Shown here: positions 26,701 through 34,875 of the stretch, in pieces
Numbering within the stretch: the first letter of the stretch is position 1
Layout of the letters: each line of letters opens with the position of its first letter
Source: Carboxylicivirga sp. M1479
GTDB lineage: Bacteria; Bacteroidota; Bacteroidia; Bacteroidales; Marinilabiliaceae
Assembly: GCF_007097485.1 (NCBI RefSeq)
Contig: NZ_VKDE01000006.1
Location: 62,001-126,000 of the forward strand
Length of the DNA stretch: 64,000 nt
Reading direction: 5' to 3'
Made by a program: the position numbers and the translations under genes
Notes under the pieces: model-generated
Databases searched by the model: none
What the model was told of the DNA's origin: nothing
The model's input: only the letters and a program-made list of their open reading frames with translations

Positions 26701-26896
26701 TCCAATGGCCATCTCAGTTAGTTATGGTATGGCCATGGCCACCACTACTACGCTAATACTTTTACCAGTGATGTTGTTAATTGCCAATGGCACACGCCTA
26801 AAGTGGAAACAAGTAATACTTGGACAAGAAGTAACACGTGAAGAAATTGAACCTGCTATTAAAGAAATTAAATACATTGAAGAATATGAAAACTAG
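23729..26896 (+). CDS. RND family inner-membrane efflux pump (AcrB/MMPL type)
   Basis: This 1,055-residue proton-driven transporter has about 12 predicted membrane segments and two large periplasmic loops, the full family length. The typical N-terminus NLIAYFMKFPVAVNLILV is followed by NFFPN. The TM4 motif LGILVDDAIIVAENIYR holds the proton-relay Asp pair, and the TM10-11 region has GVMINDSLVLINALN. The substrate cannot be read; a drug, bile-acid or lipid-like compound is possible. Its stop overlaps the next gene's start by 11 bases. Confidence 0.93.
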   Translation: MKNLIAYFMKFPVAVNLILVMTLLFGFLSLTGIQKNFFPNTPQRFIYVDIVYPGASPEEVEEGAILKIEENVKGLEGMERITSVSRENSGTVTIEMVKGTDMDEALIKVKNEVDRIASFPIAIESVVTYKHDDVNFSINFVITPNENTNISLKSLKETARNMEHDLLRKDGISKVSIGGYPNEEIAILLKEDALESYSITFSEVARAVASTNLIMTGGSIKDGEEELFIRVRNREYQSEGLEDIVIRNTPNGGIIRLKDVATIQDQWADAPSEVLFNGKQGVVLTIQNTFSEDIMTATDAVKEYIGEFNESQDQLTATVIRDQSDLLNQRIELLGKNGIIGIVLVLLFLSLFLNPRIAFWVALGIPFSMLGMFILIPGTPVTINMLSLFGLILVLGILVDDAIIVAENIYRHWQMGKKPIKAAVDGTLEVTPAVLSGVLTTMMAFSAFIFLDGRMGDMFKEISIVVIAILFVSLIEGLILLPAHVAHSKALKPDYKSKWVQYMGWAESGLLKLRDITYMPMVKLAVKYKTITLAAFIAMFIMAIGMVQARWVNVTFFPQVDGDHISISLAMPSGTDESVTQKEIDKITEAIWEVNEEMKPLQPNSAGIVKQTFQQFSGSGSKASVQITLLDGELRASTTDDVTIRIREKVGDIAGAEALLFEGFNPFGKALVISLVGNDNETLRKAKEEFKHALNNMPEVTDVSDNTPIGNREVELTLKEKAHHLGISLQDVIGQVREAFWGNEAQRLQRGQDEVKVWVKYSEDNRKSIGQLEDMKIRLGNGVAYPLSELVTMKTVNGYSSIQHLDFDREVQIEANQSDPTASLPDIIKKIENEVLAPIYAKYPGVKANYDGQKRESKKVGDSMAKVMPIILLLMFCVVILTLRSVTQSILVYLMIPLSLVGVILGHWIHGMSLSLMSGMGVIALIGVMINDSLVLINALNINLKDGMTYEKALLEAALSRFRPIILTTLTTIAGMAPMLLETSMQARFLIPMAISVSYGMAMATTTTLILLPVMLLIANGTRLKWKQVILGQEVTREEIEPAIKEIKYIEEYEN

Positions 26897-28211
26897 ATAT
26901 ACTGCCCTTGCCATTCTACTTAGCATATGCTTGACATCCTTTGCTCAGCAGGCACCCGATTCAACGGAGCAGCTGACCTTATCTAAAGCTGTTGAGATAG
27001 CATTGCTTAATAACTATGATATTAAAATTGCCAGTGCTGATCGTGAAAAGGCTAAAAACAACAACTCCATTGGCAACGCTGGATTACTACCATCGCTTAG
27101 TGTAAGCGGTGGCACCGACTACTCTAAGAGCGATACGAAAATGGAAATTCTGGGACAGCCAGAGACCATTGAGGTTGATGATGCTAAATCGATGAGTTAC
27201 AATGCTAATGCCAGGATTGATTATACACTGTTCGATGGTTTTGGCAATATTTATACCTACAGAAAACTACAAAGTGCAGATGCTCTTCAGGAAACCATTC
27301 TGCGTCAGCAAACAGAAAACACCATGGTACAAGTGGCAGAACGTTACTACCAGGTTTGTCGCTCACAACAGAATTTGCACTTGGCCAAGGAGTCGATGCG
27401 CATTAGTCGCGAACGCCTGCAAAAAGCACTCGATCAAAAATCCTATGGACAGGCCAACCAACTGGATGTATTAAATGCCGAGGTGGATATGAATAATGAC
27501 AGTACAACGGTATTACAAACCGAGCAAGCATTTATTCAAAGCATAAAAGATTTGAATTTAGTGTTGGGCGTTCCTATCCAAAACACATACGAGGTGGATA
27601 ATTCAATTACCTATCGCGACGATTTTAAGGCTGATGAAATTATTGCTGCCGCATTATTAAATAACACACGATTGGTGGCCCAGCAGCAGCAACAGCAAAT
27701 TAGTAATCTCGATATAAAGATTACCAGTGCCGACAAATACCCCACCTTATCGGCCTATGGCCAGTACGGCTACAATCGCCAGGACAATGATGCAGGCCAA
27801 TTGCTTTACAACGAAAATATGGGAACAACTGCTGGTCTTGCACTTAAATTCAATGTATTTAACGGACGACAGCAGAATACGCGGGAGAAGAATGCTAAGT
27901 TAGATTACATCAGCCAGCAAGAACGCACCTACCAGGTTAAATCGGAGATTGAAAGAGATGCATCTAATGCCTATACCGATTATATTTACAAGCGTAGAAT
28001 TGTTGAGCTGCAGCAAAGCAGTATGAAGCAGGCTCGCCTTAACTTTGAACAAACACAGGAGCTTTTTCAAATTGGGCGTGTCACATCCATCGAGTTCAGA
28101 GCTGCACAGCAAAATCTTTTAAACGTGGCGGCTCAGTTTAACGATGCTCAATACAAAGCCAAAGTGGCAGAATTTTATCTATTGCAATTAAGCGGACAAC
28201 TTATTCAGTAA
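26886..28211 (+). CDS. TolC-family outer-membrane efflux protein
   Basis: This 441-residue protein has a signal peptide (MKTRYTALAILLSICLTSFAQ). Two repeats of outer-membrane efflux domain follow, with the usual LSKAVEIALLNNYDIKIASADREKA start and the equivalent alpha-hairpin near the C-terminus. I choose the ATG at 26886, inside the end of the pump gene, because it starts the signal peptide; the longer ATG at 26838 would not. It completes the tripartite pump. The histidine kinase gene starts 5 bases after its stop. Confidence 0.9.
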   Translation: MKTRYTALAILLSICLTSFAQQAPDSTEQLTLSKAVEIALLNNYDIKIASADREKAKNNNSIGNAGLLPSLSVSGGTDYSKSDTKMEILGQPETIEVDDAKSMSYNANARIDYTLFDGFGNIYTYRKLQSADALQETILRQQTENTMVQVAERYYQVCRSQQNLHLAKESMRISRERLQKALDQKSYGQANQLDVLNAEVDMNNDSTTVLQTEQAFIQSIKDLNLVLGVPIQNTYEVDNSITYRDDFKADEIIAAALLNNTRLVAQQQQQQISNLDIKITSADKYPTLSAYGQYGYNRQDNDAGQLLYNENMGTTAGLALKFNVFNGRQQNTREKNAKLDYISQQERTYQVKSEIERDASNAYTDYIYKRRIVELQQSSMKQARLNFEQTQELFQIGRVTSIEFRAAQQNLLNVAAQFNDAQYKAKVAEFYLLQLSGQLIQ

Positions 28212-28216
28212 GCATT

Positions 28217-29272
28217 ATGGATGCTCTATTTATTAGAAACAATAAGCTTAAACTACTTCTTACACCCTTTATTCTCATTGGAATTATTGTAATTTCAATG
28301 GCCTTAACAGTGATATTCCAATATCGTACCATTACCGATATTAGCAATATGCCACTTGAAAGGATGATAATTGGATTTATAGAATCCCTCTTACTGGTTT
28401 TCTTTTATAATTATGCCATTCGTAAACTCAATGTTAAGTACCCTTGGAAACGTAACTGGCTAATACGGTCCTTATTGGACTTTGCCTTAGCCATTTTCAT
28501 TCCCGTACTTATCATTAGCATTATGAATCTGGGACTTAGTAAAGGGTGGATACCAAATCATCATAAAGATGAAGAGTTCAAAGTATTCATCTTTATTATG
28601 CCGCTAATGATTAGTGCACTTCTACTGGTAGTGGTTGAAATGATTATTGCCAGTGAAGAACGCACCCAGCTGGAAGTAAAGCTGGCGCACATAGAAAAAG
28701 AGCAAATCAACTCCAAGTACACCGCTCTCAAAGAGCAGCTTGACCACCATTTTCTTTTCAATAACCTAAGCGTATTATCATCGCTTATTTATGAAAGTAC
28801 CGAAAAAGCTGATCGCTTCATTCAGGATTTTGCAGCCATTTACCGCTACGTTTTATCGATAAACAAGCAAGACTTAGTAACAGTGGAAGAAGAACTGGAG
28901 TTTATTAAAACCTATTTGAATCTTTACAAATTCAGATTTGAGGATGGTTTTGAATATACTGTTGAACTGGATGATGAATCGAAACAATACCTTTTGCCAC
29001 CCTTATCCTTACAGGTATTAGTCGAGAATGTATTCAAACACAACATCGTATCGAGCAACAAACCACTTCGACTCTCTATTAAGGCGGTTGATAACACTTT
29101 AACCATTACCAATAACATTCAACATAAACACGACAGGCAAGCATCTACCAATACAGGACAGGCTAACTTGCTTGAAAAATATAAGTTACTCAACAGTGAT
29201 ATTCCTGTTTTTAAGGTTGAAAATGATCAATATATTTCGCAAATTCCAATGATAAAGCCAGCTCATGATTAA
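28217..29272 (+). CDS. LytS-type sensor histidine kinase
   Basis: This 351-residue kinase has four predicted membrane segments in the first ~140 residues and almost no periplasmic loop. A coiled linker follows, then the LytS/YehU His-kinase box DHHFLFNNL with the probable phospho-acceptor His178, and a short ATP-binding domain containing LPPLSLQVLVENVFKHN. Loop-poor sensors of this type probably detect signals in or near the membrane. The start is 5 bases after tolC and the end overlaps the response regulator by 8 bases. It therefore probably regulates the pump encoded in the same operon. Confidence 0.9.
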   Translation: MDALFIRNNKLKLLLTPFILIGIIVISMALTVIFQYRTITDISNMPLERMIIGFIESLLLVFFYNYAIRKLNVKYPWKRNWLIRSLLDFALAIFIPVLIISIMNLGLSKGWIPNHHKDEEFKVFIFIMPLMISALLLVVVEMIIASEERTQLEVKLAHIEKEQINSKYTALKEQLDHHFLFNNLSVLSSLIYESTEKADRFIQDFAAIYRYVLSINKQDLVTVEEELEFIKTYLNLYKFRFEDGFEYTVELDDESKQYLLPPLSLQVLVENVFKHNIVSSNKPLRLSIKAVDNTLTITNNIQHKHDRQASTNTGQANLLEKYKLLNSDIPVFKVENDQYISQIPMIKPAHD

Positions 29273-30032
29273 GGTATTAATTGCAGAAGACGAAAAGCCT
29301 TCAGCCCGAAAGCTGAAAGCCATGCTTGAAACAGTTGCTCCTGATTTCCAAATAATAGACATCTGCGAGTCAGTTGAAGAGTTAATTCTATTCCTCAATC
29401 AAAACACAGTTGACCTTATCTTCTTAGACATTCATTTGGCCGATGGAAATAGCTTTGAAATATTTAAAAACACCCAAGTTCAAACACCGATTATTTTCAC
29501 CACTGCCTACGATCAATATGCTATTCAAGCTTTTGAACACAATAGTATTGGATATCTATTAAAACCAATTGCAGCCGATAAACTTTCGCAAGCCATCCAA
29601 AAATTCAGAAGTAATTATCACGAAGACACACCTCCAACAATAGACTACGCACAATTGAGCAAAGCCATTGCGCTGCAGCAAAGCGAAACATCCTTTCGCG
29701 AGCGTTTTATGGTCTATTATCGTGGTATAATAAAAACCGTTAACACCAACGAAATAGCCTATATTTATGCCGAAAACAGAGGCGTATTTATCTGTACGCA
29801 TAAGGGGCGTATTTACGATATTAATCAAACCCTGGAGCAACTCAACGAAGAACTAAATCCACGCGTTTTTTTCAGAGCCAACCGCAAATTTATTGTGTCG
29901 ATAAACGCTATTGTTGAGGCACACCTTTATTCAAAAAGCAAACTCAAATTAGAACTCAAGCCACCAGTTGATAACGACGTTATTATTTCCAGCGAAAGAG
30001 CTTCTAAATTTAAACAATGGCTCTCGAAATAG
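29265..30032 (+). CDS. LytTR-family response regulator
   Basis: This 255-residue protein has a receiver domain with acidic pocket EDE near residue 10, phospho-acceptor Asp55 in FLDIHLADG, and Lys in YLLKPI. A LytTR DNA-binding domain follows (about 145-255), with the family's FFRANRKFIVSINAI segment. It is the partner of the overlapping LytS-type kinase. The efflux operon promoter upstream of 22507 is a plausible target (inference). Confidence 0.92.
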   Translation: MIKVLIAEDEKPSARKLKAMLETVAPDFQIIDICESVEELILFLNQNTVDLIFLDIHLADGNSFEIFKNTQVQTPIIFTTAYDQYAIQAFEHNSIGYLLKPIAADKLSQAIQKFRSNYHEDTPPTIDYAQLSKAIALQQSETSFRERFMVYYRGIIKTVNTNEIAYIYAENRGVFICTHKGRIYDINQTLEQLNEELNPRVFFRANRKFIVSINAIVEAHLYSKSKLKLELKPPVDNDVIISSERASKFKQWLSK

Positions 30033-30121
30033 GCAAACATTTAAGGCTTGGTATTGTTACATAAACAAAGGCTAACGCAGATAGCTTCTACTTTAATTTC
30101 AACAATAAACAAGCAACATAA

Positions 30122-31771
30122 ATGGGATTTTTCAGCACACTATTAAAAACAAAAGAAAAACCACTCACCCTCAACGTTAAAAATAACATAAGTTGCCCTC
30201 CGGTAACGATATTGTATGGCACAAAAACAGGCAATGCACAGTTTATAGCACAGCAGGCACACAAATATTTCCACCAATGTGGCATTGAAAGCGAGTGCCA
30301 TAATATGGCCAAATACGATGTGGGAAGATTACCTTCAGAAAACAAAGTATTAATCGTCATCAGCACCGATGGAGAGGGAGAATTACCGCCCAATGCCCGC
30401 CAATTTTCGCAGTTACTGGATCTTGCCGACATGCCTGCTTTAAACAACTTACAATATTCAATATGTGCCCTGGGCGATTCGAGCTACGATGTTTTTTGTG
30501 GTGCGGGCAAATTAATTGATCAACAACTAAAAAAATTACAGGCCAAGCCAATTATTAATCGGGTTGATTGTGATTTAGACTTTAAAAAATCGGCTTTACA
30601 GTGGATACAAAATACGCATGATACACTGGTGGGAATTAATAAACCTACTGAAACAATCTCAAAAGCAGAGTTGGAAGCTCCTGACTTTATGACTGCAACG
30701 TTAAAAAGTCGAAAACAATTAACAAAGGCTGATGTTGAACAAGCTGTTTATCATATTGAGTTGGATAATTGTCAGAACCAGGTAAAATATGCAGCGGGTG
30801 ATTGTATCGAAATAATTCCAAGTAACCCCCAAAAGTTAGTTGCCGAAATAATTAGCAAATTAAAACTGGATGGCTCGCAAACCCTAATTTCATATAACCA
30901 TTCATTGGAGTATGCACTCACTTATCAGTTCGAAATAACCAAACTAAGTCGCCTGGTTATTCGACGATATTTAAAAGTGTACAAGGGCAGTGAGCTAGAC
31001 AAGTTGTATAACAACAGAGAAGAGCTAAGGGCTTTCATCAGTAATTCCGATGTATTGGATTTAATAACCGACTATCCAGGCTCCATGGATGCCGATGAAT
31101 TTGTAAGTACACTTCAACCCATCAATTCACGTTATTACTCGATTGCATCGGGCTATCAAAAGAATCCTAAGCAAATCGACTTAACGGTAAAAACGGTGCG
31201 TTTTCAACTAAAAGAAAGACAATACCAAGGCGCTGGATCAACCTATGTTAATGAAAGCCTTGAAGAGGGCACCAACATTAATTACCGTCTGGTTGCTAAC
31301 CCATCGTTTCATCTGCCCGAAACCAAAGACACACCAGTTATATTAATTGGTGTAGGAACAGGAATTGCTCCTTACAGGGCTTTTCTACAGGATTTAGAAG
31401 CACAAAACATTCGAAAAAAAGCCTGGTTAATCTGGGGCGATAAACATCAGTCGTCTGACTTTTTGTATGAGGACGAAATAATTGACTACTACAAAAATGA
31501 CACACTCGCATTTATCAATACCGCCTTTTCACGCGATCAGGAAGTTAAAGAGTATGTGCAAAACCGTTTAGTTGATTATAAAGAGCGCCTGTTAGAATGG
31601 TTAGATAAGGGAGCTATCATTTACTTGTGCGGACATAACAAAATGGGCGATGCCATTAAGAAAACACTCATTGAGCTATACATATCGGAAAAAGGGATGA
31701 GTGAACAGGAAGCTAAAGCCAAGCTCAAACAACAACGCGACAACAATATTATACGTGAAGATTTATATTAG
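30122..31771 (+). CDS. Diflavin reductase (CysJ / sulfite reductase flavoprotein-like)
   Basis: This 549-residue cytoplasmic flavoprotein has an N-terminal flavodoxin domain (YGTKTGNAQFIAQQ for FMN phosphate; STDGEGELPPNA). A connecting and FAD domain follows with RYYSIAS. The C-terminal NADPH domain has GVGTGIAPYRAFLQD and a final region with CGHNKMGDA. It would move electrons from NADPH via FAD and FMN to an acceptor. No sulfite reductase haemoprotein or other partner is encoded nearby, so the acceptor is unknown. It is separate from the efflux operon (90-bp gap) and has its own terminator. Confidence 0.85.
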   Translation: MGFFSTLLKTKEKPLTLNVKNNISCPPVTILYGTKTGNAQFIAQQAHKYFHQCGIESECHNMAKYDVGRLPSENKVLIVISTDGEGELPPNARQFSQLLDLADMPALNNLQYSICALGDSSYDVFCGAGKLIDQQLKKLQAKPIINRVDCDLDFKKSALQWIQNTHDTLVGINKPTETISKAELEAPDFMTATLKSRKQLTKADVEQAVYHIELDNCQNQVKYAAGDCIEIIPSNPQKLVAEIISKLKLDGSQTLISYNHSLEYALTYQFEITKLSRLVIRRYLKVYKGSELDKLYNNREELRAFISNSDVLDLITDYPGSMDADEFVSTLQPINSRYYSIASGYQKNPKQIDLTVKTVRFQLKERQYQGAGSTYVNESLEEGTNINYRLVANPSFHLPETKDTPVILIGVGTGIAPYRAFLQDLEAQNIRKKAWLIWGDKHQSSDFLYEDEIIDYYKNDTLAFINTAFSRDQEVKEYVQNRLVDYKERLLEWLDKGAIIYLCGHNKMGDAIKKTLIELYISEKGMSEQEAKAKLKQQRDNNIIREDLY

Positions 31772-31799
31772 CATACATTCCAAACGAAACCAAGTATAG

Positions 31800-31832
31800 A
31801 TAAGGCACGCCAATTAGCTGTGCCTTATTTTA
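31800..31832. terminator. Bidirectional terminator between diflavin reductase and dnaB
   Basis: A 9-bp perfect stem (ATAAGGCAC with GTGCCTTAT), an 11-nt loop and T-rich sequence on the right; it lies between convergent genes. Confidence 0.8.
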
Positions 31833-31833
31833 T

Positions 31834-33378
31834 TTAAAAGGGCACATCGCTATTAAAACCTGGTCCTTCAGGAAACTCTGGCAAATGTTGCCCACCAGCA
31901 CCTGAGTCACCTCCTGCGGTCTCGTTCATTTTAGACCCAAAGGTTTGGGCTGGCGTAGCTGGCGCCATGGCATTATCATCAAATTCTGTATCTTCCACAT
32001 CCTGGAAACGGGCTAATTCGGCTCTAAATCGTAAACGCACATCAGCTGTAGGACCAGCACGGTGCTTGGCAATAATCAGCTCGGCCATACCAATCAAGGA
32101 GTTACCTTGCTCATCTTCAGTAATTCGATAGTACTCGGGGCGGTGGATAAAACACACCATATCGGCATCCTGCTCAATGGCTCCAGATTCACGAAGGTCA
32201 GATAACTGAGGTCGTTTTCCTTCTGCTCCTGCACGTCCTTCAACACCACGGTTCAACTGCGACAGAGCAATAATAGGCACATCCAACTCCTTGGCCAGTC
32301 CCTTTAGGTTACGCGAGATTAAACTCACCTCTTCCTGACGAGAACCAGGATTCATACCACTGGCATTCATCAGCTGCAAGTAGTCAATAATCACACATTG
32401 TATATCATGCTGCTTCTTTAGGCGTCGACACTTAGCTCGTAACTCAAAAACAGATAGACCTGCCGTATCATCCACAAAAATTGGCGCATCAATCAGGTTC
32501 TGAATCTTATGATCGAGCTGCTCCCACTCATAGGGTTCCAGATTACCCTTCTTAATTTTATCGGCCGATAATTCTGTTTCCGTAACTATTAATCGGTTAA
32601 CCAATTCGATGTTTGACATCTCCAAAGAGAAAATGGCAACAGGCGTTTTATTGTCCAGGGCCATCTTGCGTGCCATGGATAAAATAAAGGCTGTTTTACC
32701 CATCGCTGGACGAGCCGCAATAATAATTAATGCTGATCCCTGCCATCCCGATGTAATCTTATCAATAGCCGTAAATCCCGATGATACACCACTCATACCA
32801 TCCGCACGCTCCGATGCTTCTTTAATACGATCAATGGCATCCTGTATAACGGGGTTAATTTGCGTAGCATCACGTTTCATACTTCCCTGCGAAAGCATAA
32901 AAAATGTACTTTCAGCCTCTTCCAGCAAATCATTTACATCAATAGAGTCATCATAGGCCTTACCCTGCAAATCACTGGAAATATGAATCATTTGACGCTG
33001 CAGATATTTCTGCCAGATGATGCGCGCATGGTATTCGATGTGAGCAGCCGATGCGACCTTGGAGGTTAGTTGTGTCACATAAAACGGACCACCAACTTCT
33101 TCCAGCTTACCCATTTTCTTAAGCTGCTGAGTAACCGTTAACATGTCAACGGGCTGCTCATGCGCTTCCAAATCCATAATCGCTTTATAAACATGCTGAT
33201 GGGCTTCTTTATAAAAATGTTCGGGCTTCAACAACTCCGACACATTTAAAAAAGCTTCCTTCTCTAATAACAAAGCACCTAAAACCGCCTCCTCAAGATC
33301 TGTTACCTGTGGGGGCAATTTGCCCATTTCTAGACCTGCTGCAGGCTTTTTGCGATTTGAATACTTGTTATCTGCCAT
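31834..33378 (-). CDS. dnaB: Replicative DNA helicase DnaB
   Basis: This 514-residue replicative helicase has an N-terminal DnaB domain (PPQVTDLEEAVLGALLLE). The RecA-like motor has Walker A AARPAMGKTAF, Walker B VIIDYLQLM, then LSQLNRGVEGR and DLRESGAIEQDAD. The C-terminus is a low-complexity Gly/Ala/Pro-rich tail ending in GFNSDVPF. I choose the ATG at 33378 because the longer frame adds 32 residues without homology to the family. A TATCTTTG -7 box lies ~28 bp upstream. Confidence 0.96.
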   Translation of the reverse strand: MADNKYSNRKKPAAGLEMGKLPPQVTDLEEAVLGALLLEKEAFLNVSELLKPEHFYKEAHQHVYKAIMDLEAHEQPVDMLTVTQQLKKMGKLEEVGGPFYVTQLTSKVASAAHIEYHARIIWQKYLQRQMIHISSDLQGKAYDDSIDVNDLLEEAESTFFMLSQGSMKRDATQINPVIQDAIDRIKEASERADGMSGVSSGFTAIDKITSGWQGSALIIIAARPAMGKTAFILSMARKMALDNKTPVAIFSLEMSNIELVNRLIVTETELSADKIKKGNLEPYEWEQLDHKIQNLIDAPIFVDDTAGLSVFELRAKCRRLKKQHDIQCVIIDYLQLMNASGMNPGSRQEEVSLISRNLKGLAKELDVPIIALSQLNRGVEGRAGAEGKRPQLSDLRESGAIEQDADMVCFIHRPEYYRITEDEQGNSLIGMAELIIAKHRAGPTADVRLRFRAELARFQDVEDTEFDDNAMAPATPAQTFGSKMNETAGGDSGAGGQHLPEFPEGPGFNSDVPF

Positions 33379-33405
33379 ATGGAATTTGGAAAAATTTGCG
33401 GACAG

Positions 33406-33413
33406 CAAAGATA
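33406..33413 (-). promoter_or_regulatory. Bacteroidota -7 box of dnaB (TATCTTTG)
   Basis: An exact TAnnTTTG match lies 28 bp upstream of the chosen dnaB ATG, supporting that start over the longer frame, which would place the box inside the coding region. Confidence 0.5.
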
Positions 33414-33612
33414 CACATTGCAAGCAAAAGAGCGGTATAAAATCCATATTTTGATGAGATAAAGTAAGGCACAACAGAACCTCATCCCATCAGTCCCTCA
33501 TGCAAATTAAGTACCCAACAACACTAAATTCCAACACCTTACACCATCATCGAAAGTATTAGTTTTTATAAACCAAACAGATAAGCTTTCTTTGTCAAAA
33601 AAATACGAATAG

Positions 33613-34428
33613 ATGATCTGTTATCCCAATGCTAAAATTAACATAGGCTTAAATGTGGTAGAAAAAAGAAGCGATGGCTACCATAATCTGGAAACCATTT
33701 TTTATCCTATTCCACTGTGCGATGCCCTAGAAGCTGTTCATACATCCGAGGACAAGGAGCCATACACCTTTAGTTCATCTGGAATTAAAATCGATGGGAA
33801 GGATGAAGATAACATTTGCATCAAAGCCTTGCATTTGATCAAAGAACACTGTCAATTGCCAGCTCTAAAAATACACCTGCACAAACTTATACCCTTTGGC
33901 GCTGGCTTAGGTGGTGGATCGGCTGATGGTGCGTTTATGCTCAATCTGCTCAATAAAGAGTTTGAACTCAAGCTTAGCGACGAAATATTGCAAGCTATGG
34001 CTGCTCAATTGGGAGCCGACTGTGCTGTTTTTATTAAGAATAAACCAGCGTACGCTACCGGCATTGGCGATGTATTACAAACCATCGATTTAAACCTATC
34101 GGGCTATTACATGGCACTGATAAAGCCACCCATCCATGTTTCAACACCAGATGCCTACCAAGGCGTTATTCCCACTCCTTCCTCACATCCTTTGACCGAA
34201 CTTATTAAGTTGCCAATAAATCAATGGAAGCATCATATCAAAAATGATTTTGAGGCCTCTGTGTTTAAAAAATATCCTGAAATAGGTAATATTAAAATGC
34301 AGCTCTATAATAGTGGGGCGCAATATGCCTGCATGTCAGGAAGTGGCTCGAGTGTTTTTGGTATATTTAAAGAAGAACCACAACTAAAGGTAAAACCTGA
34401 TTATTTTACCTGGATAAAGAAACTCTAA
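33613..34428 (+). CDS. ispE: 4-diphosphocytidyl-2-C-methyl-D-erythritol kinase (IspE)
   Basis: This 271-residue GHMP kinase phosphorylates CDP-methylerythritol in the non-mevalonate isoprenoid pathway. It shows the N-terminal PNAKINIGLNVVEKRSDGYHNL, the ATP-binding glycine loop PFGAGLGGGSADGA and the C-terminal MSGSGSSVFGIF. The length is normal for Bacteroidota IspE. It is monocistronic and converges on the biotin carrier gene. Confidence 0.95.
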   Translation: MICYPNAKINIGLNVVEKRSDGYHNLETIFYPIPLCDALEAVHTSEDKEPYTFSSSGIKIDGKDEDNICIKALHLIKEHCQLPALKIHLHKLIPFGAGLGGGSADGAFMLNLLNKEFELKLSDEILQAMAAQLGADCAVFIKNKPAYATGIGDVLQTIDLNLSGYYMALIKPPIHVSTPDAYQGVIPTPSSHPLTELIKLPINQWKHHIKNDFEASVFKKYPEIGNIKMQLYNSGAQYACMSGSGSSVFGIFKEEPQLKVKPDYFTWIKKL

Positions 34429-34511
34429 GCCTAATTCATTTTTGAATGGCTAGAAGATCAAGCTACAAATCAACATTCGTAGATTTATATGCATATCTGA
34501 ATAAACTTCAT

Positions 34512-34541
34512 AAAAAAAGCTGCCCGAGGGCAGCTTTTTTC
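34512..34541. terminator. Bidirectional terminator between ispE and the biotin carrier gene
   Basis: A 13-bp stem (AAAAAAGCTGCCC with GGGCAGCTTTTTT) lies around a 2-nt spacer, with A and T tracts serving both directions. It ends at the first base of the convergent gene's stop codon. Confidence 0.88.
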
Positions 34542-34864
34542 TATTCTATCTCAACCATTAATTGGTTTTTCGGAATTCTATCTCCGGTGGCCACCTTAAT
34601 TGATTTAACAACACCTGTATGAGGCATGGTTATTTGGTTACGCATTTTCATGGCTTCCAAAATCAATAGTGATTCACCTTCTTTTACCTTCTGGCCCTCT
34701 TTCACAAATATTTCACAAATAGTACCTGGTATATAGGACATAATGTGATTTGGATTCGGATCAGTGTATTTAACACGGTTTTCGAATTTCTTAGTTAGTT
34801 TCGTTTTATACTTCATACTAAGTATAGCGAAATCAACTAAGCCTTCAGTTTTGTTTGTACTCAT
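34541..34864 (-). CDS. Biotin carboxyl carrier protein (biotin/lipoyl domain)
   Basis: A 107-residue protein whose C-terminal ~70 residues are a biotinyl domain with the biotinylation site EAMKM. The N-terminal ~35 residues are short and lack the long Ala/Pro linker of fatty-acid AccB. The gene starts 11 bases after the carboxyltransferase gene, so the two are subunits of one enzyme. No biotin carboxylase gene is adjacent. Confidence 0.88.
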   Translation of the reverse strand: MSTNKTEGLVDFAILSMKYKTKLTKKFENRVKYTDPNPNHIMSYIPGTICEIFVKEGQKVKEGESLLILEAMKMRNQITMPHTGVVKSIKVATGDRIPKNQLMVEIE

Positions 34865-34875
34865 ATTTCCTTCTA

